Shown piece after piece: positions 31,901 to 40,985 of a stretch of 54,539 nucleotides of DNA. Numbering within the stretch: the stretch's first letter is position 1; every line of letters begins with the position of its first letter. Source of the stretch: Roseateles sp. (GTDB lineage Bacteria > Pseudomonadota > Gammaproteobacteria > Burkholderiales > Burkholderiaceae_C); the NCBI GenBank assembly GCA_019234295.1, contig JAFALK010000096.1:1-54539 (forward strand), in the 5' to 3' direction. Made by a program: the position numbers and the translations under genes. The notes under the pieces are model-generated. The model was given only the letters and a program-made list of their open reading frames with translations. It searched no databases and was not told where the DNA came from.

Positions 31901-33277
31901 TCAGCTGGAGCGACCGTAGCTCGGCTTCTTCGGGTCGTAGACGAAATCGGGCACGAGGTAGCGCATGGCCATGGCGTCGTCGCGGGCCGAGCCGCCGACT
32001 CGTCTGTAGAGCGCGTGCGCGGCCTCGATGCGGTCGAGGTCGGGCTCGATGCCAAGGCCCGGGCGGTCCGGCACGGTCACCGCGCCGCCCTCGATCTTCA
32101 GTGGCTCGCGCGTGAGGCGCTCCTCGCCTTCTTGCCAGATCCAGTGCGTGTCGATGGCGGTGATGCGCCCCGGCGCGGCTGCGGCGGCGTGGGTGAACAT
32201 GGCCAGCGAGACGTCGAAGTGGTTGTTCGAATGCGAGCCCCAGGTCAGGCCCCAGTCGGCGCAGAGCTGGGCCAGGCGCACGCTGCCCTGCATGGTCCAG
32301 AAATGCGGGTCGGCCAGGGGGATGTCCACGGCACCGAGCAAGCAGGCGTGGCTCATCTGGCGCCAGTCGGTGGCGATCATGTTCGTGGCCGTGGGGATGC
32401 CCGTGGCGCGCCTGAACTCGGCCATGACCTCGCGGCCCGAATAGCCGGCCTCGGGGCCGCAGGGATCCTCGGCATAGGCGAGCACGTCGTGCCGGCCCGT
32501 GCACAGGTCGATGGCCTCAGCCAGGGACCAGGCGCCGTTCGGGTCCAGCGTCACGCGTGAATCGGGGAAGCGCTTCTTGACGGCACTCACCGCCTCCATC
32601 TCGTCCTCGCCGCGCATCACGCCGCCCTTGAGCTTGAAGTCGCGAAAGCCATAGCGGTCTGCCGCGGCGGCAGCCTGGTCGGCGATGGCTGCGGGCGTCA
32701 TCGCCGCCTGGTGACGCAGCACATGCCAGCCCTTGCCGTCGCCGGACGATGCGAGGTAGGGCAGGTCGGTCTTCGTGCGGTCGCCGATGTAGAACAAATA
32801 GGCCAGCATGGGCGCGCTGGCACGCTGCTGGCCCGAGCCGAGCAGTTCGCACACGGGCACACCCAGGTGCTGGCCCAGCAGGTCCAGCAGGGCGGCCTCG
32901 ACGGCCGTGATCACGTTGTCCAGGCGCAGATTGATCTCGTGCGGCTGGCGCAGCACGGCCTTCTCGGCGTCGCTCGTCACCTGGTGCGCGGGGCCGGCAT
33001 GCCCGCCGACGATGCTGGCGCGCATGCGCGAGAGTGTGCGGTTGTAGCGGCCGACCTCGCTGCCCACCACCAGGGGGATGCTGCGCAGCAGCGCGCGCAT
33101 GATGCCGTCGCCACCCGGCACCTCGCCGATGCCCGTGCGGCCGGCACTGTCTTGCAGCAGCACGATGTTGCGGATGAAGAAGGGCGCATGCGCGCCGCAA
33201 AGGTTCAGCAGCATGCTGTCGCGGCCTGCGACCGGGATGACGCGCATCTGGGTGATGAGCGGGCTGTCTCCTGCCAT
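31901..33277 (-). CDS. gudD: Glucarate dehydratase
   Basis: Enolase-superfamily enzyme that removes water from D-glucarate to give 5-keto-4-deoxyglucarate, part of the oxidative glucuronate route. The 458-aa protein has the catalytic K-x-K pair K215/K217 in DFKLKGG, metal ligands in TLDPNGAW (D245) and AYAEDPCG (E270), and the general-base His H349 in [11 protein letters not shown], as in E. coli GudD. It is transcribed away from the SGNH-GH115 operon, with a LacI-type operator in the shared 122-bp gap. The fit with the uronate dehydrogenase start at the window end supports a glucuronate pathway. Confidence 0.93.
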   Translation of the reverse strand: MAGDSPLITQMRVIPVAGRDSMLLNLCGAHAPFFIRNIVLLQDSAGRTGIGEVPGGDGIMRALLRSIPLVVGSEVGRYNRTLSRMRASIVGGHAGPAHQVTSDAEKAVLRQPHEINLRLDNVITAVEAALLDLLGQHLGVPVCELLGSGQQRASAPMLAYLFYIGDRTKTDLPYLASSGDGKGWHVLRHQAAMTPAAIADQAAAAADRYGFRDFKLKGGVMRGEDEMEAVSAVKKRFPDSRVTLDPNGAWSLAEAIDLCTGRHDVLAYAEDPCGPEAGYSGREVMAEFRRATGIPTATNMIATDWRQMSHACLLGAVDIPLADPHFWTMQGSVRLAQLCADWGLTWGSHSNNHFDVSLAMFTHAAAAAPGRITAIDTHWIWQEGEERLTREPLKIEGGAVTVPDRPGLGIEPDLDRIEAAHALYRRVGGSARDDAMAMRYLVPDFVYDPKKPSYGRSS

Positions 33278-33359
33278 GGTTCGGGTTCCTGCTTTTACTT
33301 GGTGCTTGGGAACAACCCCAACGCGAACTGATTCGGTGCACCGTAAGATTTGTGATTGA

Positions 33360-33373
33360 CGGTAGCGCTACCA
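33360..33373. promoter_or_regulatory. LacI-family operator, copy 1
   Basis: CGGTAGCGCTACCA contains the perfect 12-bp palindrome GGTAGCGCTACC and matches TGGTAGCGCTACCA at 13 of 14 positions. It sits between divergent gudD and the SGNH gene, 26 bp before the latter's start. TTGAC at 33356-33360, a possible -35 element, abuts it. Three related copies lie in this locus. Confidence 0.8.
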
Positions 33374-33399
33374 TTTTTCAGTTTGGGGGATTCGTGCGG

Positions 33400-34641
33400 G
33401 TGCGTCAAGTTGTGGTTCTCCTGGGTCTGGCCGCCGCGCTGGGCTCTTCGCTCGCGGCACCGCTCGAGGAGCACTGGGTCAGTGCCTGGGGCAGCGCCCA
33501 GATGGTGCCTGATGCGGGCAACGCGCTGCCGGCGGCCGCTTGGCGCGATGCCAGCCTGCGCCAGTTCGTGCGCCTGTCGCTGCCCGCGCGTCAGCTGAGG
33601 GTGAGGGTCAGCAACCTGTTCGGAACGGCGCCGCTGCAAATCGATGGCGCCACGGTCGCGCTGTCGGCCCAGGCCGGCTCGCCGGACCTGAAGCCGGGCT
33701 CGGCGAAGGCGCTGCGCTTCAACGGTGCCGACAAGGTCGCCGTGCCGCCCGGAGCCGAGTACCTGAGCGATGCGCTGGACTTCGAGGCCGCAGCCGGCGC
33801 CACGCTGGCCATCAGCGTGCACCTGATCGCCGATCCGGGCCGCCAGACCGGCCACCCAGGTTCGCGCAGCAAGAGCTTCGTCCTGCCCGGCAACCAGATC
33901 GCCGCCGAGACCTGGGGGGAGCCGCAGGCCTTCGAGCGCTGGTTCCAGCTCGCTGATATCGAGGTCCGTGCGCCGAGTGCGGTCACGGCCCTGGTGGCCG
34001 TGGGCGACTCCATCACCGACGGCTACGGCGTCAAGGCCGATGCCTACACGCGCTGGACAGACTTCCTCTTTCAGCGCCTGCAGCGCGAGAAGCAGCCGCC
34101 CATGGCCATCGTCAACGCCGGCATCGGCGGCGGTCGCCTGCTGCGCGAGGGGCTGGGCCCCGCCGTCGTCGCCCGCTTCGAGCGCGACGTGCTGGGCCGC
34201 TCAGGCGTGAGCCATGCCATCGTGCTGGCCGGCGTCAACGACTTCGGCGTCCAGCATCGCAACGGCGAGGACAGCGAGGCCGCGCGGGCGCAACTGCTTC
34301 TGGACATGCAGACGGCCTGGCGCGTGCTCGTTGAGCGTGCCCACGCCCAGGGCATTTGCGTCATCGGCGGCACGATCACACCCTTCGTGGGCAACGACTA
34401 CTACAAGGCCGGCACGGCCAACGAAGCCGACCGCCAGGCCATGAACCACTGGATCCGCACGAGCGGCGTGTTCGATGCGGTGGCCGACTTTGATGCCGCC
34501 CTGCGCGATCCCGCCAGGCCCGATCACCTCGCCGCCTTTGCCGACATCGGCGACGGCCTGCACCTGAGCTCGGGCGGCCAAAAGGGCGTGGCCGAGGCCG
34601 TGCCGCTCTCAACTCTGCGCCGCTGCAGCTGGAAGAGGTGA
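33400..34641 (+). CDS. Secreted SGNH/GDSL-family esterase
   Basis: Predicted periplasmic or secreted carbohydrate esterase. A signal peptide (VVVLLGLAAALGSSLAAP) is followed by an N-terminal beta-rich domain and a C-terminal SGNH domain: block I VAVGDSITDG with Ser S204, Gly block NAGIGGG, Asn block LAGVNDFG, and the D385-x-x-H388 pair in DGLHLSSGG. With the GTG at 33400 (413 aa) the ribosome site GGGGGA lies 9 bp away; a GTG at 33394 is too close to it. It heads an operon with a DUF5597 gene and GH115, so acetyl or other acyl removal from xylan is the likely role, by inference. Confidence 0.85.
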   Translation: MRQVVVLLGLAAALGSSLAAPLEEHWVSAWGSAQMVPDAGNALPAAAWRDASLRQFVRLSLPARQLRVRVSNLFGTAPLQIDGATVALSAQAGSPDLKPGSAKALRFNGADKVAVPPGAEYLSDALDFEAAAGATLAISVHLIADPGRQTGHPGSRSKSFVLPGNQIAAETWGEPQAFERWFQLADIEVRAPSAVTALVAVGDSITDGYGVKADAYTRWTDFLFQRLQREKQPPMAIVNAGIGGGRLLREGLGPAVVARFERDVLGRSGVSHAIVLAGVNDFGVQHRNGEDSEAARAQLLLDMQTAWRVLVERAHAQGICVIGGTITPFVGNDYYKAGTANEADRQAMNHWIRTSGVFDAVADFDAALRDPARPDHLAAFADIGDGLHLSSGGQKGVAEAVPLSTLRRCSWKR

Positions 34642-34647
34642 AGCTTC

Positions 34648-35091
34648 ATGAAATTCCTGCTCCTCCTGGTTGTGCTCACCTTCTCCCTCAGCACCCAGCC
34701 GCAGATGGTGCGCATGGGGCGCTGGGTCATCAATGCCAGCTTTGAGCGGGCCGCGCCGGCGCAGCTGGCCGATGGCCTGGCCGTCGTGATCGGCACCGAA
34801 AACTCGGCCGTGGCGGGCCGCTCCGCCACCGGCACCGCACCGGCCGGCGGCCTGGTCTTGCAGCTCGGCGAGGACGAATTGCTCTTCGCCGGCATCGGCC
34901 TGACGCTGACCTTCACGCCGGCCGATGCGACGCTGCAAGCCGGCTTGCTGTCCGTCGAGGAGGGGCGCTCCGAGAACGGCCAGTGGAAGCACTTGCGTTG
35001 GCTGAACGCAGACCAGACGCACCAGGGCCGCCACGTGCGGCTCGAACCGGGCCGCTTCACGATGCAGCGGGTCAAGCTTTACAGGTACTGA
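34648..35091 (+). CDS. Orphan DUF5597 domain protein (GH35 C-terminal domain without catalytic part)
   Basis: The 147-aa protein has a hydrophobic, signal-like start (MKFLLLLVVLTFSLS), then a beta-rich body ending in LLSVEEGRSENGQWKHLRWLNADQTHQGRHVRL...GRFTMQRVKLYRY. That ending is what I know from DUF5597, the C-terminal domain of GH35 beta-galactosidases. The GH35 catalytic barrel is absent: the neighbouring esterase stops 6 bp before. It is coupled to GH115 by TGATG. It is either a trimmed remnant of a GH35 gene kept in frame in the operon or a stand-alone accessory domain. Confidence 0.75.
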   Translation: MKFLLLLVVLTFSLSTQPQMVRMGRWVINASFERAAPAQLADGLAVVIGTENSAVAGRSATGTAPAGGLVLQLGEDELLFAGIGLTLTFTPADATLQAGLLSVEEGRSENGQWKHLRWLNADQTHQGRHVRLEPGRFTMQRVKLYRY

Positions 35092-37928
35092 TGATGTCAA
35101 GAGCTGTTGTCGCGCTATTTCTGGTGCTTGCGCTGCCTGCCTGGGCCCTGCCTTGCGTGCCCTGGGCCGTCGAGCGCGGCGGCCCCAGGGACTTGGCGCT
35201 GATCGCCGCGGGGCAGCCGGTACCTTTGCTGATTGCCGACGAGGACGAAGCGCCGGTGCGCCGCGCCTTCGCAGACCTGCAGGCCGACTTCGAACGCGTG
35301 GCAGGCACGCGGCCTGCGACCACGGCGCAGCGCACGGCCGTCATCGTCGGCACGCTGGGCCGCAGCAAGCTCATCGATGGCATCGTCGCGGCCGGCAGGC
35401 TCGACGTTGCCGCCCTGCGGGGGCGCTGGGAGGGCTTCTTGATCGCGCTCGTCGAGGAGCCGATGCCCGGCCTCGATCGCGCTCTCGTCATCGTCGGCAG
35501 CGACGCGCGCGGCAGCATTTATGGCATCTACGAGCTGTCTCAGCAGATCGGCGTCTCGCCCTGGAACTGGTGGGCCGACGTGCCGGCGGCGCACCACAGC
35601 GAGCTGTTCGCGCCGGCCGGCCTGCGCCGGCTGGAGATCCCCACCGTGCAGTACCGCGGCATCTTCCTCAACGACGAGGAGCCCGCGCTCGGCGGCTGGG
35701 TGCGGCAGAACTACGGCTCTTTCGACCACCGCTTCCACGCCCGCCTCTTCGAGCTGATCTTGCGCCTGCGCGGCAATTTCCTTTGGCCGGCCATGTGGAA
35801 CCCGGCCTTCTTCGCCGACGATCCGCTGAACGGCGCCACCGCGGCGGCCTACGGCGTCGTCATCGGTACCTCGCACCATGAGCCGCTGATGCGCGCCCAC
35901 CATGAGTGGGACTCGGCGCGCATGGGGCCGTGGGACTACCGGCGCAACGCCGAGGCCCTGCGTGAGTACTGGCGCGGCGGCCTCGCCCAGTCGCGGGGCA
36001 CGGAGCGCGTGATCACGATCGGCATGCGCGGGGACGGCGACGAAGCCATGTCCGCCAAGAACGACATTCCCCTGCTCGAACGCATCGTGGCCGACCAGCG
36101 CGAGCTCATCAAGGCCGAGCCCGACGCGAGCAAGGCGCCGCAGGTCTGGGCCCTGTACAAGGAAGTGCAGAGCTACTACGAGCAGGGCATGCGCGTGCCC
36201 GACGACGTGACCCTGCTCTGGAGCGACGACAACTGGGGCCACTTGCGCCGCCTGCCCTCGCCCGAGGAACGCCGGCGCAAGGGCGGTGCCGGCATCTACT
36301 ACCACCTCGACTACGTGGGCGGCCCGCGCAACTACAAGTGGATCGACAGCACGCCCATCCCCAAGATCTGGGAGCAGATGCAACTGGCCGATCAGTACGG
36401 CGCGGACAAGATCTGGATCGTCAACGTCGGCGATCTCAAGCCGCTGGAAGTGCCGACCGAGTTCTTCCTGGCGATGGCCTGGAGCCCCAAGGCCTGGGAC
36501 GCCGAGCAGATGTCGCAATACCTGCGGCGTTGGGCGGCGCGCGACTTCGGCCCCGAGCATGCCGAGGAGATCGCCGCACTCGTGGCGCACTACACGCGCG
36601 CCAACGGCCGGCGCAAGCCCGAACTGCTGGCGCCCGACAGCTTCAGCGTGCTGAACTATCGCGAGTTCGAGACCTTGGTGGCCACGGATCGAGAGATGGT
36701 GGGCCGCGCGCGCCGGCTCTTCGCAGCGCTTCCCACCTCGCAGCGCGACGCCTTTTTCCAGCTGGTGCTCTATCCGCTCGAGGCCAGCGCCGTCGTTCGC
36801 GAGCTGTACTACACGGCCGCGCTGAACCAGCTCTACGCCCGGCAGGGACGTGTGGCCGCCAATGCGCAGGCCCAGCACGCACGTGAACTCTTCGCTGCCG
36901 ATGCGGCCCTGGCCCGGCGCTACAACGAGGAGCTGGGCAAGGGGCGCTGGAACCACATGATGGACCAGATCCACCTGGGCTATACCTATTGGAACGACCC
37001 GCCCCTGGCCGCACTGCCTCCAATGACCGAGGTTCGACCCGTGGAGGGCGCCGATATGGCCGTGGCCTTGGAGGGTAGCGAGGCCGTCAGCAGCTGGAGC
37101 ACGGCCTATCGGCGCGCGGCGAGCCTGAGCTTCCCGGTGATAGAGAGCACGGCGCCGGCGTCAAGACGCATCGAGGTTTTCAACCGCGGCAACAAGCCCT
37201 TTGGCTTCCAGGCTCGGGCCAGCGTGCCTTGGATCGAGATCGAGCCTTCGAGCGGCCAGGTGCAGGACCAAGTCCTGCTCAACGTGCACGTGCGCTGGCA
37301 GGACGCGCCGCAGGGCACCAGCCAGGCCACGGTGCTGCTGCGCGGCGACGACGGCCGCGAAGTCCGGGTCGAGCTGCCGCTGAACCGCATCGAGATCACG
37401 GGCCTGACGGGGCATGTGGAGAGCGGTGGCGTGGTGTCCATTGAGGCCGAGCATTACGACAAGGCGGTGGCGCCACCTGGCCGTGCCTGGCAGCGCATCC
37501 CCGGCCACGGCCAGACGCTCTCCGGCATGGGCACGCAGCCTGCGAGCGCCGCGGCGCCTTCGCGGCCGGACATGCATCTCGACTACGCGGTGCACCTCTT
37601 CCACGCCGGCGAAGTGAGGCTCGTCACGACGCTGGCGCCGACCCTGCGCTGGCGCCCTGACAAGGGCCTGCGCTTCGCCGTCTCCATCGACGACGAGACG
37701 CCGCAAATCGTCGAGATGCACGCCGACGAGTCGAACGCCTACTGGGACAAGAGCGTGATCGAGGAGTCCGTGCGCTTTACGACCCGCCATCGCGTGGACA
37801 AGCCCGGCGCACATACGCTGCACTTCTGGGCGCTCGATCCCAGTGTGGTCGTCCACAAGCTCGTGATCGACGGCGGTGGTCTCAAACCCAGCACGCTCGG
37901 GCCGCCGGAGAGCCCGATGCAACGCTGA
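35091..37928 (+). CDS. GH115 xylan alpha-1,2-glucuronidase
   Basis: Predicted secreted enzyme that cuts (4-O-methyl)glucuronic acid from internal or terminal xylose of glucuronoxylan. A signal peptide (AVVALFLVLALPAWA) precedes 945 aa matching GH115: YRGIFLNDEEPALGGW, LRLRGNFLWPAMWNPAFF, GTSHHEPLMRAHHEW, VTLLWSDDNWGHLRRLP and HLDYVGGPRNYKW, plus a C-terminal accessory region with beta-sandwich character (from about residue 700). The start overlaps the upstream stop (TGATG); an ATG one codon later is equivalent. It is the last gene of the SGNH-DUF5597-GH115 operon. Confidence 0.93.
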   Translation: MMSRAVVALFLVLALPAWALPCVPWAVERGGPRDLALIAAGQPVPLLIADEDEAPVRRAFADLQADFERVAGTRPATTAQRTAVIVGTLGRSKLIDGIVAAGRLDVAALRGRWEGFLIALVEEPMPGLDRALVIVGSDARGSIYGIYELSQQIGVSPWNWWADVPAAHHSELFAPAGLRRLEIPTVQYRGIFLNDEEPALGGWVRQNYGSFDHRFHARLFELILRLRGNFLWPAMWNPAFFADDPLNGATAAAYGVVIGTSHHEPLMRAHHEWDSARMGPWDYRRNAEALREYWRGGLAQSRGTERVITIGMRGDGDEAMSAKNDIPLLERIVADQRELIKAEPDASKAPQVWALYKEVQSYYEQGMRVPDDVTLLWSDDNWGHLRRLPSPEERRRKGGAGIYYHLDYVGGPRNYKWIDSTPIPKIWEQMQLADQYGADKIWIVNVGDLKPLEVPTEFFLAMAWSPKAWDAEQMSQYLRRWAARDFGPEHAEEIAALVAHYTRANGRRKPELLAPDSFSVLNYREFETLVATDREMVGRARRLFAALPTSQRDAFFQLVLYPLEASAVVRELYYTAALNQLYARQGRVAANAQAQHARELFAADAALARRYNEELGKGRWNHMMDQIHLGYTYWNDPPLAALPPMTEVRPVEGADMAVALEGSEAVSSWSTAYRRAASLSFPVIESTAPASRRIEVFNRGNKPFGFQARASVPWIEIEPSSGQVQDQVLLNVHVRWQDAPQGTSQATVLLRGDDGREVRVELPLNRIEITGLTGHVESGGVVSIEAEHYDKAVAPPGRAWQRIPGHGQTLSGMGTQPASAAAPSRPDMHLDYAVHLFHAGEVRLVTTLAPTLRWRPDKGLRFAVSIDDETPQIVEMHADESNAYWDKSVIEESVRFTTRHRVDKPGAHTLHFWALDPSVVVHKLVIDGGGLKPSTLGPPESPMQR

Positions 37929-37966
37929 GGCGTGCGGGATGCCGGCCTGCTTGCGAACCGCGCGGC

Positions 37967-38059
37967 CTAGCGCACCCTAACGCGCTCTAGTAGCTCGCGT
38001 CAGCGCGCCCTAGCGACCTCTAGTGCGCACTAGCGCAGACTCGTGTTGATCTGCGCTAG
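37967..38059. repeat. CTAG-rich stretch at the convergent GH115/korB junction
   Basis: Six CTAG tetramers occur in 93 bp (37967, 37987, 38010, 38020, 38030, 38056), in recurring contexts such as CCTAGCG, CTCTAGT and GCACTAGCG. CTAG is normally rare in such genomes. The korB stop codon is inside the fifth copy. The stretch fills most of the 101-bp gap between the two convergent genes, and no gene is seen in it. Confidence 0.85.
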
Positions 38060-39082
38060 CACCGCCGCCCCCGGGCACAGCTCGGCCTCGTCCAGCTGGT
38101 TCAGCGGCTTGGCCACAGTGCCCAGGCTCTGGTGCAGGTCGCGCGCCTGCGGATCCAGATAGAGCAGGCCCGTGGCGATCTCGCCGGCGGCGGCCAGGGC
38201 TTGCACCTGCTGCATGGCGGCGATGCGGTTCGTGGGGTCGTAGTCCGCTTGGACCCGGCGCAGGCGCATCCTCGTGCCGTCGGCCTGCGGCACGAGGATC
38301 AGGTCTTCGTCGCCGCTGGCGGTCTGCTCGGGCGCCAGCTCCATGAAGTCGATGCGGTTCACAGCTTCGTTGTGCTCGCGCACGTAGTCGTAGCTGCGCG
38401 TGCTGCCGGGGTGGTTGTTGAAAGCCACGCAAGGGCTGACGACGTCGATGAAGGCCGCGCCGCCGTGGCGTATCGCGCCTTCGATCAGCGGCACGAGCTG
38501 GGCCTTGTCGCCGCTGAAAGAGCGTGCCACATAGCTGGCGCCGAGCTGCAGGGCCAGGCTCACGAGGTCGATGGCGGTGTCCTTGTTCGTGGCGCCCTTC
38601 TTGGCCACGGAGCCCTTGTCGGCCGTGGCGGAGAACTGGCCCTTGGTCAGGCCGTAGACGCCGTTGTTCTCGACGATGTAGACCATGCGCACACCGCGCC
38701 GCATCGCGTGGGCGAACTGGCCCAGGCCGATGGAGGCGGAGTCGCCGTCGCCGCTGATGCCGAGGTACAGCAGCTCGCGGTTGGCGAGGTTGGCGCCCGT
38801 GAGCACGCTGGGCATGCGGCCGTGCACGGTGTTGAAGCCGTGGCTGGCGCCGAGGAAGTAGTCGGGCGTCTTGCTGGAGCAGCCGATCCCGCTGAGCTTG
38901 GCCACGCGGTGCGGCGCGATGTCCAGCTGCCAGCAGGCCTGCACGATGGCTGCCGAGATGGAGTCGTGTCCGCAGCCGGCGCACAGCGTGGAGACCTTGC
39001 CTTCGTAGTCGCGTCGCGTGTAGCCGACGGCGTTCTTGGTGAGGCTCGGGTGGTGGAGCTTGGGCTTGGCGATGTAGGTCAT
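38030..39082 (-). CDS. korB: 2-oxoacid:acceptor oxidoreductase, beta (TPP) subunit
   Basis: Thiamine-diphosphate subunit of a 2-oxoacid (probably 2-oxoglutarate) ferredoxin-type oxidoreductase. The 350-aa protein has CAGCGH at 34-39 and C(SS)K-type cysteines for the iron-sulphur cluster, the TPP motif GISGDGDSASIGLGQF, and ENNGVYGLTKGQ, as in KorB/PorB proteins. The ATG at 39082 gives the family start MTYIAKPKLHHPSL; the open frame upstream has no likeness. It follows korA after 82 bp. Substrate specificity cannot be settled from sequence. Confidence 0.88.
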   Translation of the reverse strand: MTYIAKPKLHHPSLTKNAVGYTRRDYEGKVSTLCAGCGHDSISAAIVQACWQLDIAPHRVAKLSGIGCSSKTPDYFLGASHGFNTVHGRMPSVLTGANLANRELLYLGISGDGDSASIGLGQFAHAMRRGVRMVYIVENNGVYGLTKGQFSATADKGSVAKKGATNKDTAIDLVSLALQLGASYVARSFSGDKAQLVPLIEGAIRHGGAAFIDVVSPCVAFNNHPGSTRSYDYVREHNEAVNRIDFMELAPEQTASGDEDLILVPQADGTRMRLRRVQADYDPTNRIAAMQQVQALAAAGEIATGLLYLDPQARDLHQSLGTVAKPLNQLDEAELCPGAAVLAQINTSLR

Positions 39083-39164
39083 TGCATGGCCCGCCCGTAC
39101 GCCCATCGGGCCAAGCGCGCCGGCTCGGGGCGCAGTGAGAGACGTGGGCGTGGGAGCATATTCA

Positions 39165-40985
39165 CTACCTCGGCGCCGTGGCCAGTTCGTGGACGTGGCG
39201 TGTGATCGCCTGCGTGATGAAGCGCGCAGTGATCGGCGTGCCGTCGAAGTGCAGGATTCTGGGCAGGCGCGCCGGGTCCAGGTCCAGCTCGTTGACAAGC
39301 AGGGTGCGCATCTGCGCGTCGCGGTTTTGCTCGACAACGAATACCTGGTCGTGGGCGAGCACGAACTCGCGCACGCTGGCCGGGAAGGGGAAGGCGCGCA
39401 GGCGCATCGCGTCCAGATGGATGCCGGCCTCGGCCAGTGCCGCGAGCGCCTCGTCCATGGCGGGCGAGGTCGAGCCGAAATAGATCACGCCCAGCCGCGT
39501 CTTGGCGGCGGCCGAGCGCAGCAGCGGCTGCGGCACGAGGGTGGCCGCGGTGGCCAGCTTCCTGAGCAGGCGCTCGGCGTTGTAGACGTAGTCCGGCCCT
39601 TTCTCCGAATACTGTGCGGCCGGGTCGCGCGTGGTGCCGCGCGTGAAGTAGGCGCCCTTGCTCGGATGCGTGCCGGGCAGCGTGCGCCAGGGGATGCCGT
39701 CGCCGTCCACATCCTTGTAGCGGGCGAAGGGCTGGCCTGCGTCGAGCTGCTCGGCCGTCATCACCTTGCCTCGGTCGTAGCGGCGCGATTCGTCCCATTC
39801 GAGCGGCTGGCACAGGCGCTGGTTCATGCCAATGTCCAGATCGGTCAGCACGAAGACTGGCGTCTGCAGGCGGTCGGCCAGGTCCAGCGCGGCGGCGGCG
39901 TGCTCGAAGCATTCCTTCGGATCTTCGGGCAGCAACACCACGTGCTTGGTGTCGCCGTGCGAGGCGTAGGCGCTGCTGATCAGGTCGGCCTGCTGGGTGC
40001 GCGTGGGCATGCCTGTGGAGGGGCCGCCGCGCTGCACGTCAATGACGGTCAGCGGAATCTCGGCGAAGTAGGCCAGGCCCAGGAACTCCGTCATCAGCGA
40101 GACGCCGGGCCCCGAGGTGGCCGTGAAGGCGCGCGCGCCGTTCCAGCCGGCGCCGGTGATGATGCCGATGCTGGCGATCTCGTCCTCGGCCTGGACGATG
40201 GCATAGCGCTTGCCACCATCGGCATTGACGCGCAGCTTCAAGCAGTACTTCTCGAAGGCCTCCGCCACCGAGGACGAGGGCGTGATCGGGTACCAGGCGC
40301 AGACGGTGGCGCCGCCATAGACACAGCCCAGCGCCGTCGCCGCATTGCCCTCCATGAAGATGCGCTTGCCTATGAGATCAGCGCGGCGCACCTTCAGTCC
40401 GAAATCCCCCGGCAGGTGGTCGCGCGCGAACTCGCGGCCCGCATGCAGGGCGCGCACATTGGAGTCGAGCAGCTTCTCCTTGCCCTTGTACTGCTCGGCG
40501 AACAGCGCCTCGATCACGGCCGGGTCCATGTCCATCAGCTGCGAGAGGGCGCCTAGCACCATGATGTTCTTGAAGAGCTGGCGCTGGCGCGAGTCCTCGT
40601 AGGTGGCGTTGCAAATCGCCGTGACCGGCATGCCGACCACGTGCAAGTCTTCGCGCAAGGCGCTCGCCGGCAGGGGCTTGGTGCTGTCGTAGAACAGATA
40701 GCCGCCGGGTTCCACCTCGGCCAGATCTTCGGCCCAGGTCTGCGGGTTCATTGCCACCATCATGTCCACGCCGCCGCGCCGGCCGAGCCAGCCGGCCTCG
40801 CTGATGCGCACCTCGTACCAGGTCGGCAGGCCTTGGATGTTGCTGGGGAAGATGTTGCGCGGGCTGACCGGCACGCCCATGCGCAGGATGGCCTTGGCGA
40901 AGAGCTCGTTGGCCGAGGCGGATCCCGAGCCGTTGACGTTGGCGAACTTGACCACGAAGTCGTTCACCGCTTCTAGTCGGCTCAT
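39165..40985 (-). CDS. korA: 2-oxoacid:acceptor oxidoreductase, fused gamma-alpha subunit
   Basis: The 606-aa protein joins a gamma domain (NVNGSGSASANELFAKAILRMG at the N-terminus, FPSNIQGLPTWYEVR) to the alpha, pyrimidine-binding domain (ATVCAWYPITPSSSVAEAFE from about residue 230, SGPGVSLMTEFLGLAYFAEIP). This fused layout is typical of 2-oxoglutarate-type enzymes that oxidise the oxoacid to an acyl-CoA and reduce ferredoxin or a partner flavoprotein. Its start overlaps the upstream flavoprotein stop (ATGA), so the flavoprotein, korA and korB are one leftward operon. Confidence 0.88.
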   Translation of the reverse strand: MSRLEAVNDFVVKFANVNGSGSASANELFAKAILRMGVPVSPRNIFPSNIQGLPTWYEVRISEAGWLGRRGGVDMMVAMNPQTWAEDLAEVEPGGYLFYDSTKPLPASALREDLHVVGMPVTAICNATYEDSRQRQLFKNIMVLGALSQLMDMDPAVIEALFAEQYKGKEKLLDSNVRALHAGREFARDHLPGDFGLKVRRADLIGKRIFMEGNAATALGCVYGGATVCAWYPITPSSSVAEAFEKYCLKLRVNADGGKRYAIVQAEDEIASIGIITGAGWNGARAFTATSGPGVSLMTEFLGLAYFAEIPLTVIDVQRGGPSTGMPTRTQQADLISSAYASHGDTKHVVLLPEDPKECFEHAAAALDLADRLQTPVFVLTDLDIGMNQRLCQPLEWDESRRYDRGKVMTAEQLDAGQPFARYKDVDGDGIPWRTLPGTHPSKGAYFTRGTTRDPAAQYSEKGPDYVYNAERLLRKLATAATLVPQPLLRSAAAKTRLGVIYFGSTSPAMDEALAALAEAGIHLDAMRLRAFPFPASVREFVLAHDQVFVVEQNRDAQMRTLLVNELDLDPARLPRILHFDGTPITARFITQAITRHVHELATAPR

